Assembly: GCF_013402795.1 (NCBI RefSeq)
Contig: NZ_CP058595.1
Span: 1,399,501-1,463,500 of the forward strand
Source: Costertonia aggregata
GTDB taxonomy: Bacteria; Bacteroidota; Bacteroidia; Flavobacteriales; Flavobacteriaceae
Direction of reading: 5' to 3'
DNA length: 64,000 bases
Position 1 is the first letter of the stretch. Every line of letters begins with the position of its first letter. Positions 44,102 to 52,768 of the stretch are shown here, one piece after another. The position numbers were made by a program, and so were the translations under genes. Under the pieces are notes generated by a model that was not told where the DNA came from, ran no database searches, and saw nothing but the letters and a program-made list of their open reading frames with translations.

Positions 44102-45517
44102 TTAGGATGGATTTTCTTCAAAGTTCGCCATCGTCTCAGGATAAGCGGTTTGAATCAGTATGGCTTTCTTTCTAAAGTACCGTAAGAATCCGGCATCGCC
44201 CATGCGTGAGCCATTGATTCCCGATTCTTTAAAGGAATTCTTTTCGGCATCATAAACTTTATTGGTCAGACTGCCATCATTGATACTGATAGCACCAGCT
44301 TCAATCTGTGAAGCAATCGCAAGCGCTTTATCCCTATCTTTTGAAAAAACGGAGGCCGACAAACCGAAAATACTGTCGTTTGCCCATTCCAAAGCCTGAT
44401 CATCAGTACTGAAAGACATGATGGGTATGAGCGGGCCAAAAGTCTCCTCAACCATCACATCCATATCGTGAGTCACATTGGTCAATACGGTAGGGGCGCA
44501 CCAGAGTCCACCCTCAATATTTTCGACCTTCCCGCCAGTTAGAATAGTGGCACCCTTGGCTACCGCGTCATCAATCTGCTCTTGAATCTTTTCGGCTTGT
44601 TTTTCAAAAATGAGAGGGCCCATTTGCCCTTCATCGGGGTTTGTGGTCAAAGTAACCGCTGCTGCCTTTTTCGTGATTTTTTCCACAAAAGTGTCATAGA
44701 TGCTTTCATGTACATAAATACGTTCCAAAGATTGACAGGCCTGTCCGGTAGCCCCGACGCAACTACGAAGAACAGCATCGGTGGCCACTTCCAAATCGGC
44801 ATCGGCCAAAACAATAGCAGGGTCTTTACCGCCCAACTCCAGAAAAGCCGGAATAAAACGTTCGGCACAGACTGCTCCAATCTTCTTGCCCGTCGGCACA
44901 CTACCTGTGAAGCAAATCGCATCGGAGTTGTTGACAACAGCCTTACCTGTTTCTGCACCGCCTCTGACCAATTTTAAAACCGCTGCCAATTCAGGAACTG
45001 CAGCAATGCTCTTTTCGAGTCCATCCATAAAACGGGGCGTAACCTCGCTGGGCTTCAATAAAACACCACAACCCGCCATCAAAGCCGGAATGGTATCAAT
45101 CAATGCCAATAATAAAGGGAAATTCCATGGGCTTATTACACCTACCAGACCGTAGGGCACCCATTGTTGTCCGATTTGAACGGTTGTCGCTGAAGCTGAA
45201 GGCCGCTCTGCTGGCGGATTATATAATTGAGGCGCACGATAAATCCAAGCTTGCATTAAACCGATAATTCCACTTGTCTCCACTTTGGAAATTCTCTTTC
45301 GCGCAGTATCAATAGCCAATTGCTCGGCGATTTCCGTTTGAAATTCGGTAAAGCTGCCCAACCATTTTTGTAATACTGCAACACGTTCGCCAATTGCAAG
45401 ATGTTGCCATGCCTTCTGTGCTGAACGAATTTCTGTTGCCTTCTTTTCAACCATTTCGAGAGCGTCCTCCATCAATTCATAATCGTATTCCCCTGTTCTC
45501 GGATTTCGTACCTTCAT
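44102..45517 (-). CDS. NAD(P)-dependent aldehyde dehydrogenase
   Basis: A 471-residue ALDH superfamily enzyme. Motifs: GVISPWNFPLLLALIDTIPALMAG (cofactor cleft), FTGSVPTGKKIGAV, catalytic Glu in FLELGGKDPAIVLADAD and catalytic Cys in GATGQACQSLERIYV. It oxidises an aldehyde to a carboxylate, perhaps the aldehyde product of an aldolase or amine oxidase step. The substrate is not predictable. It heads a two-gene minus-strand operon behind the operator at 45534 and is divergent from the lyase-LeuCD operon. Confidence 0.9.
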   Translation of the reverse strand: MKVRNPRTGEYDYELMEDALEMVEKKATEIRSAQKAWQHLAIGERVAVLQKWLGSFTEFQTEIAEQLAIDTARKRISKVETSGIIGLMQAWIYRAPQLYNPPAERPSASATTVQIGQQWVPYGLVGVISPWNFPLLLALIDTIPALMAGCGVLLKPSEVTPRFMDGLEKSIAAVPELAAVLKLVRGGAETGKAVVNNSDAICFTGSVPTGKKIGAVCAERFIPAFLELGGKDPAIVLADADLEVATDAVLRSCVGATGQACQSLERIYVHESIYDTFVEKITKKAAAVTLTTNPDEGQMGPLIFEKQAEKIQEQIDDAVAKGATILTGGKVENIEGGLWCAPTVLTNVTHDMDVMVEETFGPLIPIMSFSTDDQALEWANDSIFGLSASVFSKDRDKALAIASQIEAGAISINDGSLTNKVYDAEKNSFKESGINGSRMGDAGFLRYFRKKAILIQTAYPETMANFEENPS

Positions 45518-45533
45518 AGTATCATGTATAAAA

Positions 45534-45554
45534 TTAGTTAATAAAGTTAACTAT
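45534..45554. promoter_or_regulatory. Palindromic operator in front of the aldehyde dehydrogenase operon
   Basis: TTAGTTAAT-AAA-GTTAACTAT. The minus-strand edge reads TAATTTTA (45536 to 45529), close to the -7 consensus, 12 bases before the start codon at 45517. It is one of two operators in the 113-base divergent gap. Confidence 0.78.
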
Positions 45555-45587
45555 TATTTTGGATAAACCAGCTTGGTTTCATTAAAA

Positions 45588-45608
45588 TTAGTTAACTTAG
45601 TTAACTAA
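45588..45608. promoter_or_regulatory. Palindromic operator in front of the lyase-LeuCD-CoA-transferase operon
   Basis: A perfect palindrome TTAGTTAAC-TTA-GTTAACTAA. Its right edge merges into TAATTTTG (45606-45613), an exact match to the Bacteroidota -7 element TAnnTTTG, 17 bases before the ATG at 45631. A bound repressor would cover the promoter. Confidence 0.85.
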
Positions 45609-45630
45609 TTTTGAAAGCTATTGATTCTTG

Positions 45631-46542
45631 ATGAATGTAAGCAAAATTATACTCGAAGAGCAGGGGCTTCGCGACGGATTTCAAACACTGGAGCACATTA
45701 TTCCGACAGAAAAAAAATTGGAATATATTGACCGTTTAGTGGATGCTGGTATGACCCGTATTCAAGTGACCTCTTTTGTTCATTCACGATTGGTGCCACA
45801 AATGGCAGATGCTGAAGCGGTTTGTTCCCAACTGAACAAAAAAGAAGGGGTTATTTACAGTGGTTTGGTGTTGAATTTAAAAGGTGTGGAAAGAGGTATC
45901 GCGGCCGGACTTGACCATTTGGCTTGTTCCATTTCCGCTAGCGATACCCATAGTCAAAAGAATGCGAGATTGATGCTAGATGAAGCCAAAAATGCTTTCA
46001 AAGAAATGGTCTCGCTATCCAAATCAAATGGCATTACCGTTCGGGGAGGAATTCAATGTGCCTTCGGGTGTCGCTACGAAGGCCATATCGATGCAAATCA
46101 TGTATTGGATATGGTAGACCATCATCTAGATACGGGAATCGATGAATTGGCCCTTGCTGATTCCACAGGAATGGGAAACCCGAAGCAATTGGGTGAGCTC
46201 ATGCAAAAAGTGGTTGAAAAAGCAGGTGACATTCCCGTGATTTTGCATTTACACAATACAGAAAATAAAGGCTATTCCAATTTCTATGCAGCAACGGAAG
46301 CCGGGGTTCGCATTTTTGATACGGCCTTCGGCGGATTGGGTGGATGTCCTTTCATCAAAAGTGCTACCGGCAATATCGCTACAGAAGATACCGCACATGC
46401 CGCACACCAGATGGGTTATGAAACAGGGTTGGATATTCCTAAAATAGCAGAAATCAGTAGAGACTTGGAAACAACATTGGGACACAAACTCCCCGGACAG
46501 TTGTACCAGTTATTAGATAAGGAAGACATTAAAATGATTTAA
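45631..46542 (+). CDS. HMG-CoA lyase-like (HMGL/DRE-TIM metallolyase family) enzyme
   Basis: I use the ATG at 45631; an in-frame TTG three bases earlier is less likely. The 303-residue product has the family beginning LEEQGLRDGFQTLEHIIPTEKKLEYID (RDG binds metal), a metal-site HxH in VILHLHNTENKGYSNFYAA, and the closing GGLGGCPFIKSATGNIATED with the catalytic Cys of the HMG-CoA lyase G-C-P loop. It should cleave a 3-hydroxyacyl-CoA into an acyl-CoA and a 2-oxo or 3-oxo acid. With the CoA-transferase and LeuCD of the same operon, cleavage of a substituted malyl/citramalyl-CoA to pyruvate (or homologue) and acyl-CoA is the simplest reading. Its stop overlaps the next start (TAATG). Confidence 0.86.
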   Translation: MNVSKIILEEQGLRDGFQTLEHIIPTEKKLEYIDRLVDAGMTRIQVTSFVHSRLVPQMADAEAVCSQLNKKEGVIYSGLVLNLKGVERGIAAGLDHLACSISASDTHSQKNARLMLDEAKNAFKEMVSLSKSNGITVRGGIQCAFGCRYEGHIDANHVLDMVDHHLDTGIDELALADSTGMGNPKQLGELMQKVVEKAGDIPVILHLHNTENKGYSNFYAATEAGVRIFDTAFGGLGGCPFIKSATGNIATEDTAHAAHQMGYETGLDIPKIAEISRDLETTLGHKLPGQLYQLLDKEDIKMI

Positions 46543-47777
46543 TGGGACAAACAATTTCAGAAAAAATTATATCGAATCACATAGGCAAAAAAGTATATGC
46601 CGGCGAACTCGTTGTTAGTGAAGTAGATGGCTGTATGGCCAGTGACACTACCGGGCCTCTGACGATAAAGGCCTTTCACGAGATGGGCGGAAAAAAGGTT
46701 TTTAGTCCTGATAAGTGTGCGTTGATAATTGACCATGCGGCGCCATCACCCAATGAACGAATTGCAAATTTGCATAAAATGATGCGCGATTTTGCCAAAG
46801 AACAAGGCATGCGGTTATTTGAAATTGGGGAAGGTATTTGCCACCAGGTCATGGTAGAAAACGCCTATGTAAAACCCGGGAATATTTTTATCGGGGCGGA
46901 TTCACACACGCCAACGTATGGAGCCTTGAACGCATTTGCCTGTGGAGTCGGTTCTACAGATCTAGCAGCAACCATGATGACTGGAAAAATCTGGTTGAAA
47001 GTCCCACAAACGATTCAAATCAATTGTTCGGGAAAACTTCAGGAAGGCGTTACGGCAAAAGATTTAATTCTCTTTTTGGTTGGAAAAGTAACGGTTTCAG
47101 GAGCTACCTATCAAGCCATTGAATTTACCGGAGAAACTTTTGAAAGATTGAGTTTGGCAAGCCGAATGACCGTTGCCAATATGTCCTCCGAAATGGGAGC
47201 AAAAACGGGAATCGTTCACCCTAAGGGATTGAAATTGGATTATGATTTTGAAGCGATTACTCCCGATGAAGATGCCAATTATATCAAAACATTTGATTTT
47301 GATGTCGCCGGATTGGAGCCTCAAGTTAGTGCGCCGGAATCTCCAGATAACGTGCATAATATTTCAAACTATGAAGGCACAAAAATCAACTACGCTTTTA
47401 TAGGAACCTGCTGTAATGGCCGATTAGAGGATTTAAATATTGCTGCCGAAATATTAAAAGGAAAGAAAATACATCCCGATGTGCGGATGGTGATTGCGCC
47501 TGCATCACAAAGCGTTTTGTTAGATGCCATTAGTAATGGTACGATGAGCACCTTGATTGAGGCTGGCGCATCATTAATTACTTCCGGTTGTGGGCCTTGC
47601 GTTGGTACGCATCAAGGAGTTCCCGCAGACGGTGAAGTTGTGATATCCGCAGCGAATAGAAATTTCAGGGGCCGTATGGGGAATCCGAATTCCAACATCT
47701 ATTTGGGCGCACCTTCAACGGTTGCCGCATCCGCGTTGGAAGGGCAAATTGTGAATCCTAAAAAATACTTGGTGTAA
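46542..47777 (+). CDS. Aconitase-superfamily large subunit (LeuC/HacA/DmdA-like)
   Basis: A 411-residue [4Fe-4S] hydratase large subunit: FIGADSHTPTYGALNAFACGVGSTDLAATMMTG, cluster ligands in FIGTCCNGRLEDL and SGCGPCVGTHQG, and SAANRNFRGRMGNPNSNIYLGAP. It resembles the short type of isopropylmalate, homoaconitate and dimethylmaleate hydratases. It pairs with the LeuD-like subunit one base downstream. A set of lyase, hydratase and CoA-transferase is not the leucine pathway. Its paralogue at 24030 lies in another operon of the same regulon, suggesting two hydration steps with different substrates. Confidence 0.87.
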   Translation: MGQTISEKIISNHIGKKVYAGELVVSEVDGCMASDTTGPLTIKAFHEMGGKKVFSPDKCALIIDHAAPSPNERIANLHKMMRDFAKEQGMRLFEIGEGICHQVMVENAYVKPGNIFIGADSHTPTYGALNAFACGVGSTDLAATMMTGKIWLKVPQTIQINCSGKLQEGVTAKDLILFLVGKVTVSGATYQAIEFTGETFERLSLASRMTVANMSSEMGAKTGIVHPKGLKLDYDFEAITPDEDANYIKTFDFDVAGLEPQVSAPESPDNVHNISNYEGTKINYAFIGTCCNGRLEDLNIAAEILKGKKIHPDVRMVIAPASQSVLLDAISNGTMSTLIEAGASLITSGCGPCVGTHQGVPADGEVVISAANRNFRGRMGNPNSNIYLGAPSTVAASALEGQIVNPKKYLV

Positions 47778-47778
47778 T

Positions 47779-48288
47779 ATGAGTGGAGTACAGACAACTA
47801 TCAAAGCAAAAGCACACGTGTATGGTGACCATATAGACACCGACCGTATCATCCCTGGGAAATATACCAAAACTTTGGACATGACCACCTTGGCCAATCA
47901 TGTGCTGGAAGATTTAGACCCCAATTTTAATAAGATTGTCCAACAAGGCGATATTCTGGTCGCAGGCATCAATTTTGGCTGTGGCTCTTCCCGGGAACAA
48001 GCACCTTTGGCCTTAAAAAAATCCGGAGTTTCTGTTGTTATCGCCAAAGACTTCGCCAGAATTTTTTTTAGAAACGCCATCAATATAGGACTTCCCGTTT
48101 TGGAAATCGCCGACCATAATATCCAAAAAGGAGCCGAGCTAGACATTGATTTGAAATCAGGTATTGTAAAAGACTTGACTGTAGATGTGACCTACACCGC
48201 TACTAAACTTCCAGATATCATGATCAATATTTTGAGTGAAGGTGGCTTGGTAAATTACTTAACCAAATATGGAGATTACTCCCTTTGA
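47779..48288 (+). CDS. Aconitase-superfamily small subunit (LeuD/DmdB-like)
   Basis: A 169-residue small subunit with both canonical loops: HIDTDRIIPGKYTKTLDMT near the start and NFGCGSSREQAPLALKKSGVSVVIAKDFARIFFRNAINIGLP, where Ser and Arg bind the substrate carboxylate. It forms the hydratase with the preceding gene (one base apart). It contrasts with the divergent small subunit at 22134. Its stop TGA overlaps the start ATG of the next gene (tgATG). Confidence 0.88.
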   Translation: MSGVQTTIKAKAHVYGDHIDTDRIIPGKYTKTLDMTTLANHVLEDLDPNFNKIVQQGDILVAGINFGCGSSREQAPLALKKSGVSVVIAKDFARIFFRNAINIGLPVLEIADHNIQKGAELDIDLKSGIVKDLTVDVTYTATKLPDIMINILSEGGLVNYLTKYGDYSL

Positions 48289-48860
48289 TGATGAGTAGAA
48301 TTGCACCAATTTTAGATTATGAAACCAGTGAGTTAGCACCTCTTTTTGAGCAAGCTGAAAAGTGGATGGGCTTTCAACCCAACGATGGTTTAATTATGGC
48401 ACATAAACCAAATTTGCTGATTTCATTTTTTACGTTGGCAAAAGCGGTCTATGACGAAGGCTATGTTAATTCGGGTTTAAAACGAATGATCGGTCATGTT
48501 GCCAGCCTTTCGGCAGGATGTGAATATTGTAGCGCTCATACCGCCTATAGTGCTGGAAAACATGGTGTTTCTGAAGAAAAAATGAAGTCCATTTGGAATT
48601 TTCAGACCTCTCCCCTGTTTTCTGATAAGGAAAAAGCCGCTTTAAATCTCGCGTTGAAATCGAGCATAGTACCGAATCAAGTATCAGATGAAGATTTTGA
48701 CGAATTGAAAAAACATTTTTGTGATGCGGCCATCGTCGAAATCATGGGTGTTATCTCACTCTTTGGATTTCTAAACCGATGGAACAGCACCTTCAAAACC
48801 GAGTTGGAAATCCTACCAAAAAAAGCATACGAATCCATAAAAACAACTGAAAATGCATAG
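48288..48860 (+). CDS. AhpD-like / carboxymuconolactone decarboxylase family protein
   Basis: The start is one of two adjacent ATGs (48288 or 48291). The product of about 190 residues carries the AhpD-like CxxC motif in LSAGCEYCSAHTAYSAGKHGVSEEK, with a helical bundle before and after (LKRMIGHVASLSAG). Family members are thiol peroxidases or decarboxylases; the CxxC-H arrangement favours a peroxidase-like thiol function. It may protect the iron-sulfur hydratase next to it from peroxide. It overlaps the CoA-transferase gene by eight bases. Confidence 0.8.
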   Translation: MMSRIAPILDYETSELAPLFEQAEKWMGFQPNDGLIMAHKPNLLISFFTLAKAVYDEGYVNSGLKRMIGHVASLSAGCEYCSAHTAYSAGKHGVSEEKMKSIWNFQTSPLFSDKEKAALNLALKSSIVPNQVSDEDFDELKKHFCDAAIVEIMGVISLFGFLNRWNSTFKTELEILPKKAYESIKTTENA

Positions 48861-50034
48861 CGCACCCCTAAAAGGTATAAAAGTATTGGAATTTACGCAT
48901 GCCGTGATGGGGCCATGTACAGGTTTGCTATTGGCCGATATGGGTGCTGAAGTAGTACATATAGAACCTACAAAAGGGGACAATACAAGAAGGTTGAAAG
49001 GTTTTGGAACGGGTTATTTTTGGTTTTACAACCGTAACAAAAAAAGTTTGGCTATTGATTTAAAATCGGAAGAAGGCATTCAACTCATTTATGACTTGGT
49101 CAAGGAATACGATATCGTGGTCGAAAATTTCGGTCCGGGTACGATGGATCGACTTGGTCTTGGCTATGACAAACTCAAAACACTGAATAGCAAACTGATT
49201 TACTGTTCCTTAAAAGGTTTTTTAAGTGGCCCCTATGAGAAAAGACACGCTATGGATGAAGTTGTTCAAATGATGGGCGGCCTCGCTTACATGACCGGTC
49301 GTGAAGGTGACCCATTGCGCGCCGGGACTTCCGTTATCGATATTACAGGAGGAATGTTCGGCTATATCGGTATTCTGCAAGCCTTGTACGAACGTGAAAA
49401 ATCGGGCGAAGGCGGATTCGTAAAATCCGCACTTTTCGAAACTTGCGCCTTTTTAATGGGGCAACATATGGCCTACGCTTCGCAGATTGATTATGAGATT
49501 CCGCCGATGCCATCCCGCGTGAGCGCATGGTCTATTTACAAAGTGTTCGATACCAAAGACGATAGTAAAGTATTTGTGGGCATCATTAGCGAAAAGCATT
49601 GGGCGCGATTGTGCGAGGTATTCGAATGGAGTGATTGGGGGAGCGATGAGCGTTTAGAAACGAATAACAAGCGAATAGATGAACGCGATTGGTTTTTGCC
49701 GGCACTTGATGAACGTTTTAAAGCCTTTACCAAACAAGAAATCATTGACCGGTGTGATAGAGGACATATTCCATTCGCCCCAATTAGTCAGCCCGAAGAT
49801 TTGTTTGATGACCTACAGTTGAATGAAGGAGATAGCTTATTGAGTGTTGCCATGCCGAATGGAAAAATAACAAAACTCCCTAAATTTCCATTGGAATACA
49901 AAGGAACACGTTCAGGCATTCGCATGGATCCCCCAAAAATAGGCGAACATACTGCCGAGGTTTTAAAAGAACTGAATATTGATGACGATGCCATTGCGAA
50001 AATGGTCGCAGCAGGAATAATAAAAACAGAATAG
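48853..50034 (+). CDS. CaiB/BaiF family (family III) CoA-transferase
   Basis: A 393-residue family III CoA-transferase: LKGIKVLEFTHAVMGPCTGLLLADMGAEVVHIEP, VENFGPGTMDRLGLGY, KLIYCSLKGF and the nucleophilic Asp in HAMDEVVQMMGGLAYMTG, plus GDPLRAGTSVIDITGG. It moves CoA from a donor acyl-CoA to a carboxylic acid. In this operon it probably activates the hydroxy-diacid made by the LeuCD-type hydratase so that the HMG-CoA-lyase-like enzyme can split it, as in citramalate and itaconate degradation. The gene starts inside the last eight bases of the AhpD-like gene. Confidence 0.9.
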   Translation: MHSAPLKGIKVLEFTHAVMGPCTGLLLADMGAEVVHIEPTKGDNTRRLKGFGTGYFWFYNRNKKSLAIDLKSEEGIQLIYDLVKEYDIVVENFGPGTMDRLGLGYDKLKTLNSKLIYCSLKGFLSGPYEKRHAMDEVVQMMGGLAYMTGREGDPLRAGTSVIDITGGMFGYIGILQALYEREKSGEGGFVKSALFETCAFLMGQHMAYASQIDYEIPPMPSRVSAWSIYKVFDTKDDSKVFVGIISEKHWARLCEVFEWSDWGSDERLETNNKRIDERDWFLPALDERFKAFTKQEIIDRCDRGHIPFAPISQPEDLFDDLQLNEGDSLLSVAMPNGKITKLPKFPLEYKGTRSGIRMDPPKIGEHTAEVLKELNIDDDAIAKMVAAGIIKTE

Positions 50035-50038
50035 CAAT

Positions 50039-50719
50039 ATGAAAGGCACAAAAATGCAACCCACCGATAAAACGGCCAAAGAACTTTATTTTGAGGTTAA
50101 GGCAAATCCTGCAAGGAAACGTTTTGGTCTTGGTAAAAAGGCTTGTTTGGTCAATATCGATATTCAAAAGGCTTATACACGAACCGACCTCTTTAAAACC
50201 GCCTATGAAGCAGACCCCAAACAGTTGGATTATGTAAATGAACTCGCAGCAAAATTTAGAAAACTAGGTTGGCCCGTAGTTTGGACGAACGTAGCCTATA
50301 TGGATTCTGCTGCTGACGCGGGAATCTGGGGCACACGAACTAACACGCCCGATAGTTTGCAAAATATCAAGTTTGGTTCGGAGCGTTCCGAGTTGGATGA
50401 CCGCTTGATTTTAGACCGTTCTACGGATGTTTTCTACGAGAAGAAAATGCCTTCTCCCTTTTTTGAAACACCCTTACAATCCCTTTTAGTTTGGCACCAA
50501 GTAGATACGGTAATATTAACTGGAGGCTCTACGTCAGGTTGCGTAAGAGCTGCAGGTGTAGATTCGCTTTCTAGAGGATATCGCACGATAATTCCTGAGG
50601 AATGTGTTGCTGATAAACACGAAAGTTACCACTATGCGAATTTGACGGATTTATCATTGAAATACTGTGATGTGATGGAGGTTAAAGAGGTTTTTGAGTG
50701 GTTGGATAATGTAAAATAA
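50039..50719 (+). CDS. Isochorismatase-fold amidohydrolase (N-carbamoylsarcosine amidase / maleamate amidase-like)
   Basis: A 226-residue cysteine hydrolase. The catalytic Asp is in CLVNIDIQKAYT, the Lys in FYEKKMPSPFF and the Cys in LTGGSTSGCVRAAGVDSLSRGY with the preceding non-proline cis-peptide region. Members hydrolyse amides such as N-carbamoylsarcosine, nicotinamide and maleamate (NicF). Next to two PuuE-like ring-opening enzymes and a maleate-type hydratase, removal of ammonia from a substituted maleamate is an attractive role. It starts 4 bases after the CoA-transferase gene. A 112-base spacer with a REP-like half repeat follows. Confidence 0.88.
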   Translation: MKGTKMQPTDKTAKELYFEVKANPARKRFGLGKKACLVNIDIQKAYTRTDLFKTAYEADPKQLDYVNELAAKFRKLGWPVVWTNVAYMDSAADAGIWGTRTNTPDSLQNIKFGSERSELDDRLILDRSTDVFYEKKMPSPFFETPLQSLLVWHQVDTVILTGGSTSGCVRAAGVDSLSRGYRTIIPEECVADKHESYHYANLTDLSLKYCDVMEVKEVFEWLDNVK

Positions 50720-50831
50720 ACTTATTGTTCGTTCAAGCATGGTAGAGAACCATTTTAAAGGCTTGACGTTGCAAGTAGGTCTCGGCTGTGCTCGACCAGA
50801 CAAATTGAACTCAAATTTTTGAACTTGAATT

Positions 50832-51782
50832 ATGAAAGAAGACCCTGGATATTATGACTATTGGCCCTATGAAAATCGGCCAAAGATTCAGTGGCCCAAT
50901 GGTGCCAAAGTCGCTTTTTGGGTAGCACCCAATATTGAGTTTTATGAGTTGAATCCACCCGATAATCCGTTTCGGAAACCTTGGCCACAACCTAGTCCAG
51001 CTCTACCAGGCTACACATGCCGCGATTGGGGAAATCGTGTGGGCCATGTTCGCCAAATGGAACTTCTAGAGAAGTATGGCATTCGGGGTTCGATATCATT
51101 GTCAACGGCCTTGTGTGACCATCATCCTGAAATCATTGAAATGTGCAAGGAACGCAACTGGGAGTTCTTTAGCCACGGTATCTATAACACACGCTATACC
51201 TACGGAATGACCGAAGCCCAAGAACGCGAAATGATCAAAGATTCCATTGAGACCATTTACAAACATACCAATCAAAAATGTGCGGGTTATTTAGCTCCTG
51301 CCCTATCACACTCAGAAAACACTTTGGATTTGTTTGCGGAAGTTGGTACCGAACTTTTTGGGGATGAGGCGGGAATTTATTCCTGCGACTTGTTCCATGA
51401 TGACCAACCTACCCCGATTCACTTGAGAAGTGGGAAAAAGTTTGCTTCTATTCCGTATTCATTGGAAATGAACGATACCATCGCCTATTTAGTACAAAAA
51501 ATCACTCCTAGAAGATACGGCAAAGAACTCAAAGACAACTTCGACAGATTATATGCCGAGGGAGCTGAAAATGGAACGATAATGTGTATTCCAACGCACA
51601 ACTACCAAGTGAGCAACGCCCACCGCATCAAAGCCTATGAAGAAGCCCTAGAATATATTACCGGGCATTCCGATGTTTGGGTAACTACAGGAAAGGAAAT
51701 TGCACAGTACTTTTTAGACAACTATTACGATATGGCGATGGTTGATATCAAATCAAAAAATAAGAAATATGGCAACGCTTAA
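50832..51782 (+). CDS. Polysaccharide-deacetylase-fold amidohydrolase (PuuE/allantoinase-like), first copy
   Basis: A 316-residue NodB-fold protein of the PuuE kind: PKIQWPNGAKVAFWVAPNIEFYEL (pattern of W-P-N/G-G-A-R-V-A), DWGNRVGHVRQMELLEKYGIRG, WEFFSHGIYNTRYTYGMTEAQEREMI and THNYQVSNAHRIKAYEEALEYI. PuuE-type enzymes open allantoin and similar cyclic amides rather than remove acetyl groups from sugars. Here the ring substrate may be a cyclic imide. It overlaps the next gene, its paralogue, by 14 bases, suggesting the two products are made in equal amounts. Confidence 0.86.
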   Translation: MKEDPGYYDYWPYENRPKIQWPNGAKVAFWVAPNIEFYELNPPDNPFRKPWPQPSPALPGYTCRDWGNRVGHVRQMELLEKYGIRGSISLSTALCDHHPEIIEMCKERNWEFFSHGIYNTRYTYGMTEAQEREMIKDSIETIYKHTNQKCAGYLAPALSHSENTLDLFAEVGTELFGDEAGIYSCDLFHDDQPTPIHLRSGKKFASIPYSLEMNDTIAYLVQKITPRRYGKELKDNFDRLYAEGAENGTIMCIPTHNYQVSNAHRIKAYEEALEYITGHSDVWVTTGKEIAQYFLDNYYDMAMVDIKSKNKKYGNA

Positions 51783-52698
51783 CGACGATTATTTGAAATA
51801 TCCCGAGCGTTCCTATGGCATGGACCATGACCGGTACGAATGGTCAATGCTACAAAACCGAAAGGCGGTAGAATGGCCTAATGAAAAGAAGATCGCACTT
51901 TGGGTCAATGTGGGATTGCAATTTTTTCCGCTGAATCAAAAAGGAATTCCATTTAAGGTTCCTGGCGGAATGACAAAACCGTATCCTGATTTAAGACATT
52001 ACAGTTTACGGGATTATGGCAATCGTGTGGGTATTTATCGCTTTTTGAAAGCTTTTGACAACTACGATATCACGCCGACATTTGCCATGAATACAAGATT
52101 GGCAGAACGCATCCCATATTTGGCAAATACCATTATAGAACGTGGCGATGAAATTATGTGCCATGGTTTTGACATGGATAAGTTGCATTACGGTGGACAA
52201 GACCCGTCCGAAGAGAAAGAACTTATCAAAATGTCATTAGATAGACTACGCAACTTAACCGGACAAGATATCACTGGATGGATCAGTCCTGCAAAAAATG
52301 AATCCGAAAATACTCCGGACATTCTTGCTGAAAACGGCATCAACCATTTCTGTGATTGGGTAAATGATGATATGCCCTATGAGTTCAATACCAAAAATGG
52401 GATGTTGACCGCTATGCCCTTACCAACGGAACTCGATGATTATTTCATTATCAATAACAACCTACATTCCGCAGAAGATTGGGCCGACCAAGTAGATGAT
52501 GCGTTTGAGTTCTTGTTGCAAGAAAGCAAATCTTCAGGAGGTAGAGTTTTAGGTTTAAATATTCACCCGTGGGTGTTGGGGCAACCACATCGCATTCAGT
52601 ACCTTGAACGTGTATTGGAAAAATTAGGTAGCCATGCCGATGTATGGTCGACCTCAGCGGTAAGTATAGCCAATACGTGGAAGAATCAGCAAAATTAA
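51769..52698 (+). CDS. Polysaccharide-deacetylase-fold amidohydrolase (PuuE-like), second copy
   Basis: I use the ATG at 51769 inside the end of the previous gene; an upstream TTG at 51742 is less likely. The 309-residue product follows the same plan as its neighbour: VEWPNEKKIALWVNVGLQFFPL, DYGNRVGIYRFLKAFDNYDI, IMCHGFDMDKLHYGGQDPSEEKELI, WISPAKNESENTPDILAENGI and LNIHPWVLGQPHRIQYLERVL. The pair is clearly diverged, so they may form a heteromer or act on two ring types. The HP in NIHPW replaces the THNY of the first copy. A BASS transporter follows after 70 bases. Confidence 0.85.
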   Translation: MATLNDDYLKYPERSYGMDHDRYEWSMLQNRKAVEWPNEKKIALWVNVGLQFFPLNQKGIPFKVPGGMTKPYPDLRHYSLRDYGNRVGIYRFLKAFDNYDITPTFAMNTRLAERIPYLANTIIERGDEIMCHGFDMDKLHYGGQDPSEEKELIKMSLDRLRNLTGQDITGWISPAKNESENTPDILAENGINHFCDWVNDDMPYEFNTKNGMLTAMPLPTELDDYFIINNNLHSAEDWADQVDDAFEFLLQESKSSGGRVLGLNIHPWVLGQPHRIQYLERVLEKLGSHADVWSTSAVSIANTWKNQQN

Positions 52699-52768
52699 AG
52701 ATTAGTGTCAAAAATATAATACATGGCTCCTTCTCTAGCACGGGAAAGAACTTACAACGAATCAACCA

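Noticed and set aside
22134-48288. Leucine biosynthesis, because of two LeuC/LeuD pairs.
   Set aside because: No leuA, leuB or ilv genes are nearby, one small subunit lacks the usual substrate loop, and the neighbours are lyase, CoA-transferase and amidase genes.
40447-52698. A polysaccharide utilisation locus, because of a TonB receptor and polysaccharide-deacetylase-fold genes.
   Set aside because: There is no SusD, glycoside hydrolase, polysaccharide lyase or sulfatase; the deacetylase-fold proteins follow the PuuE plan and the receptor is of the siderophore type.
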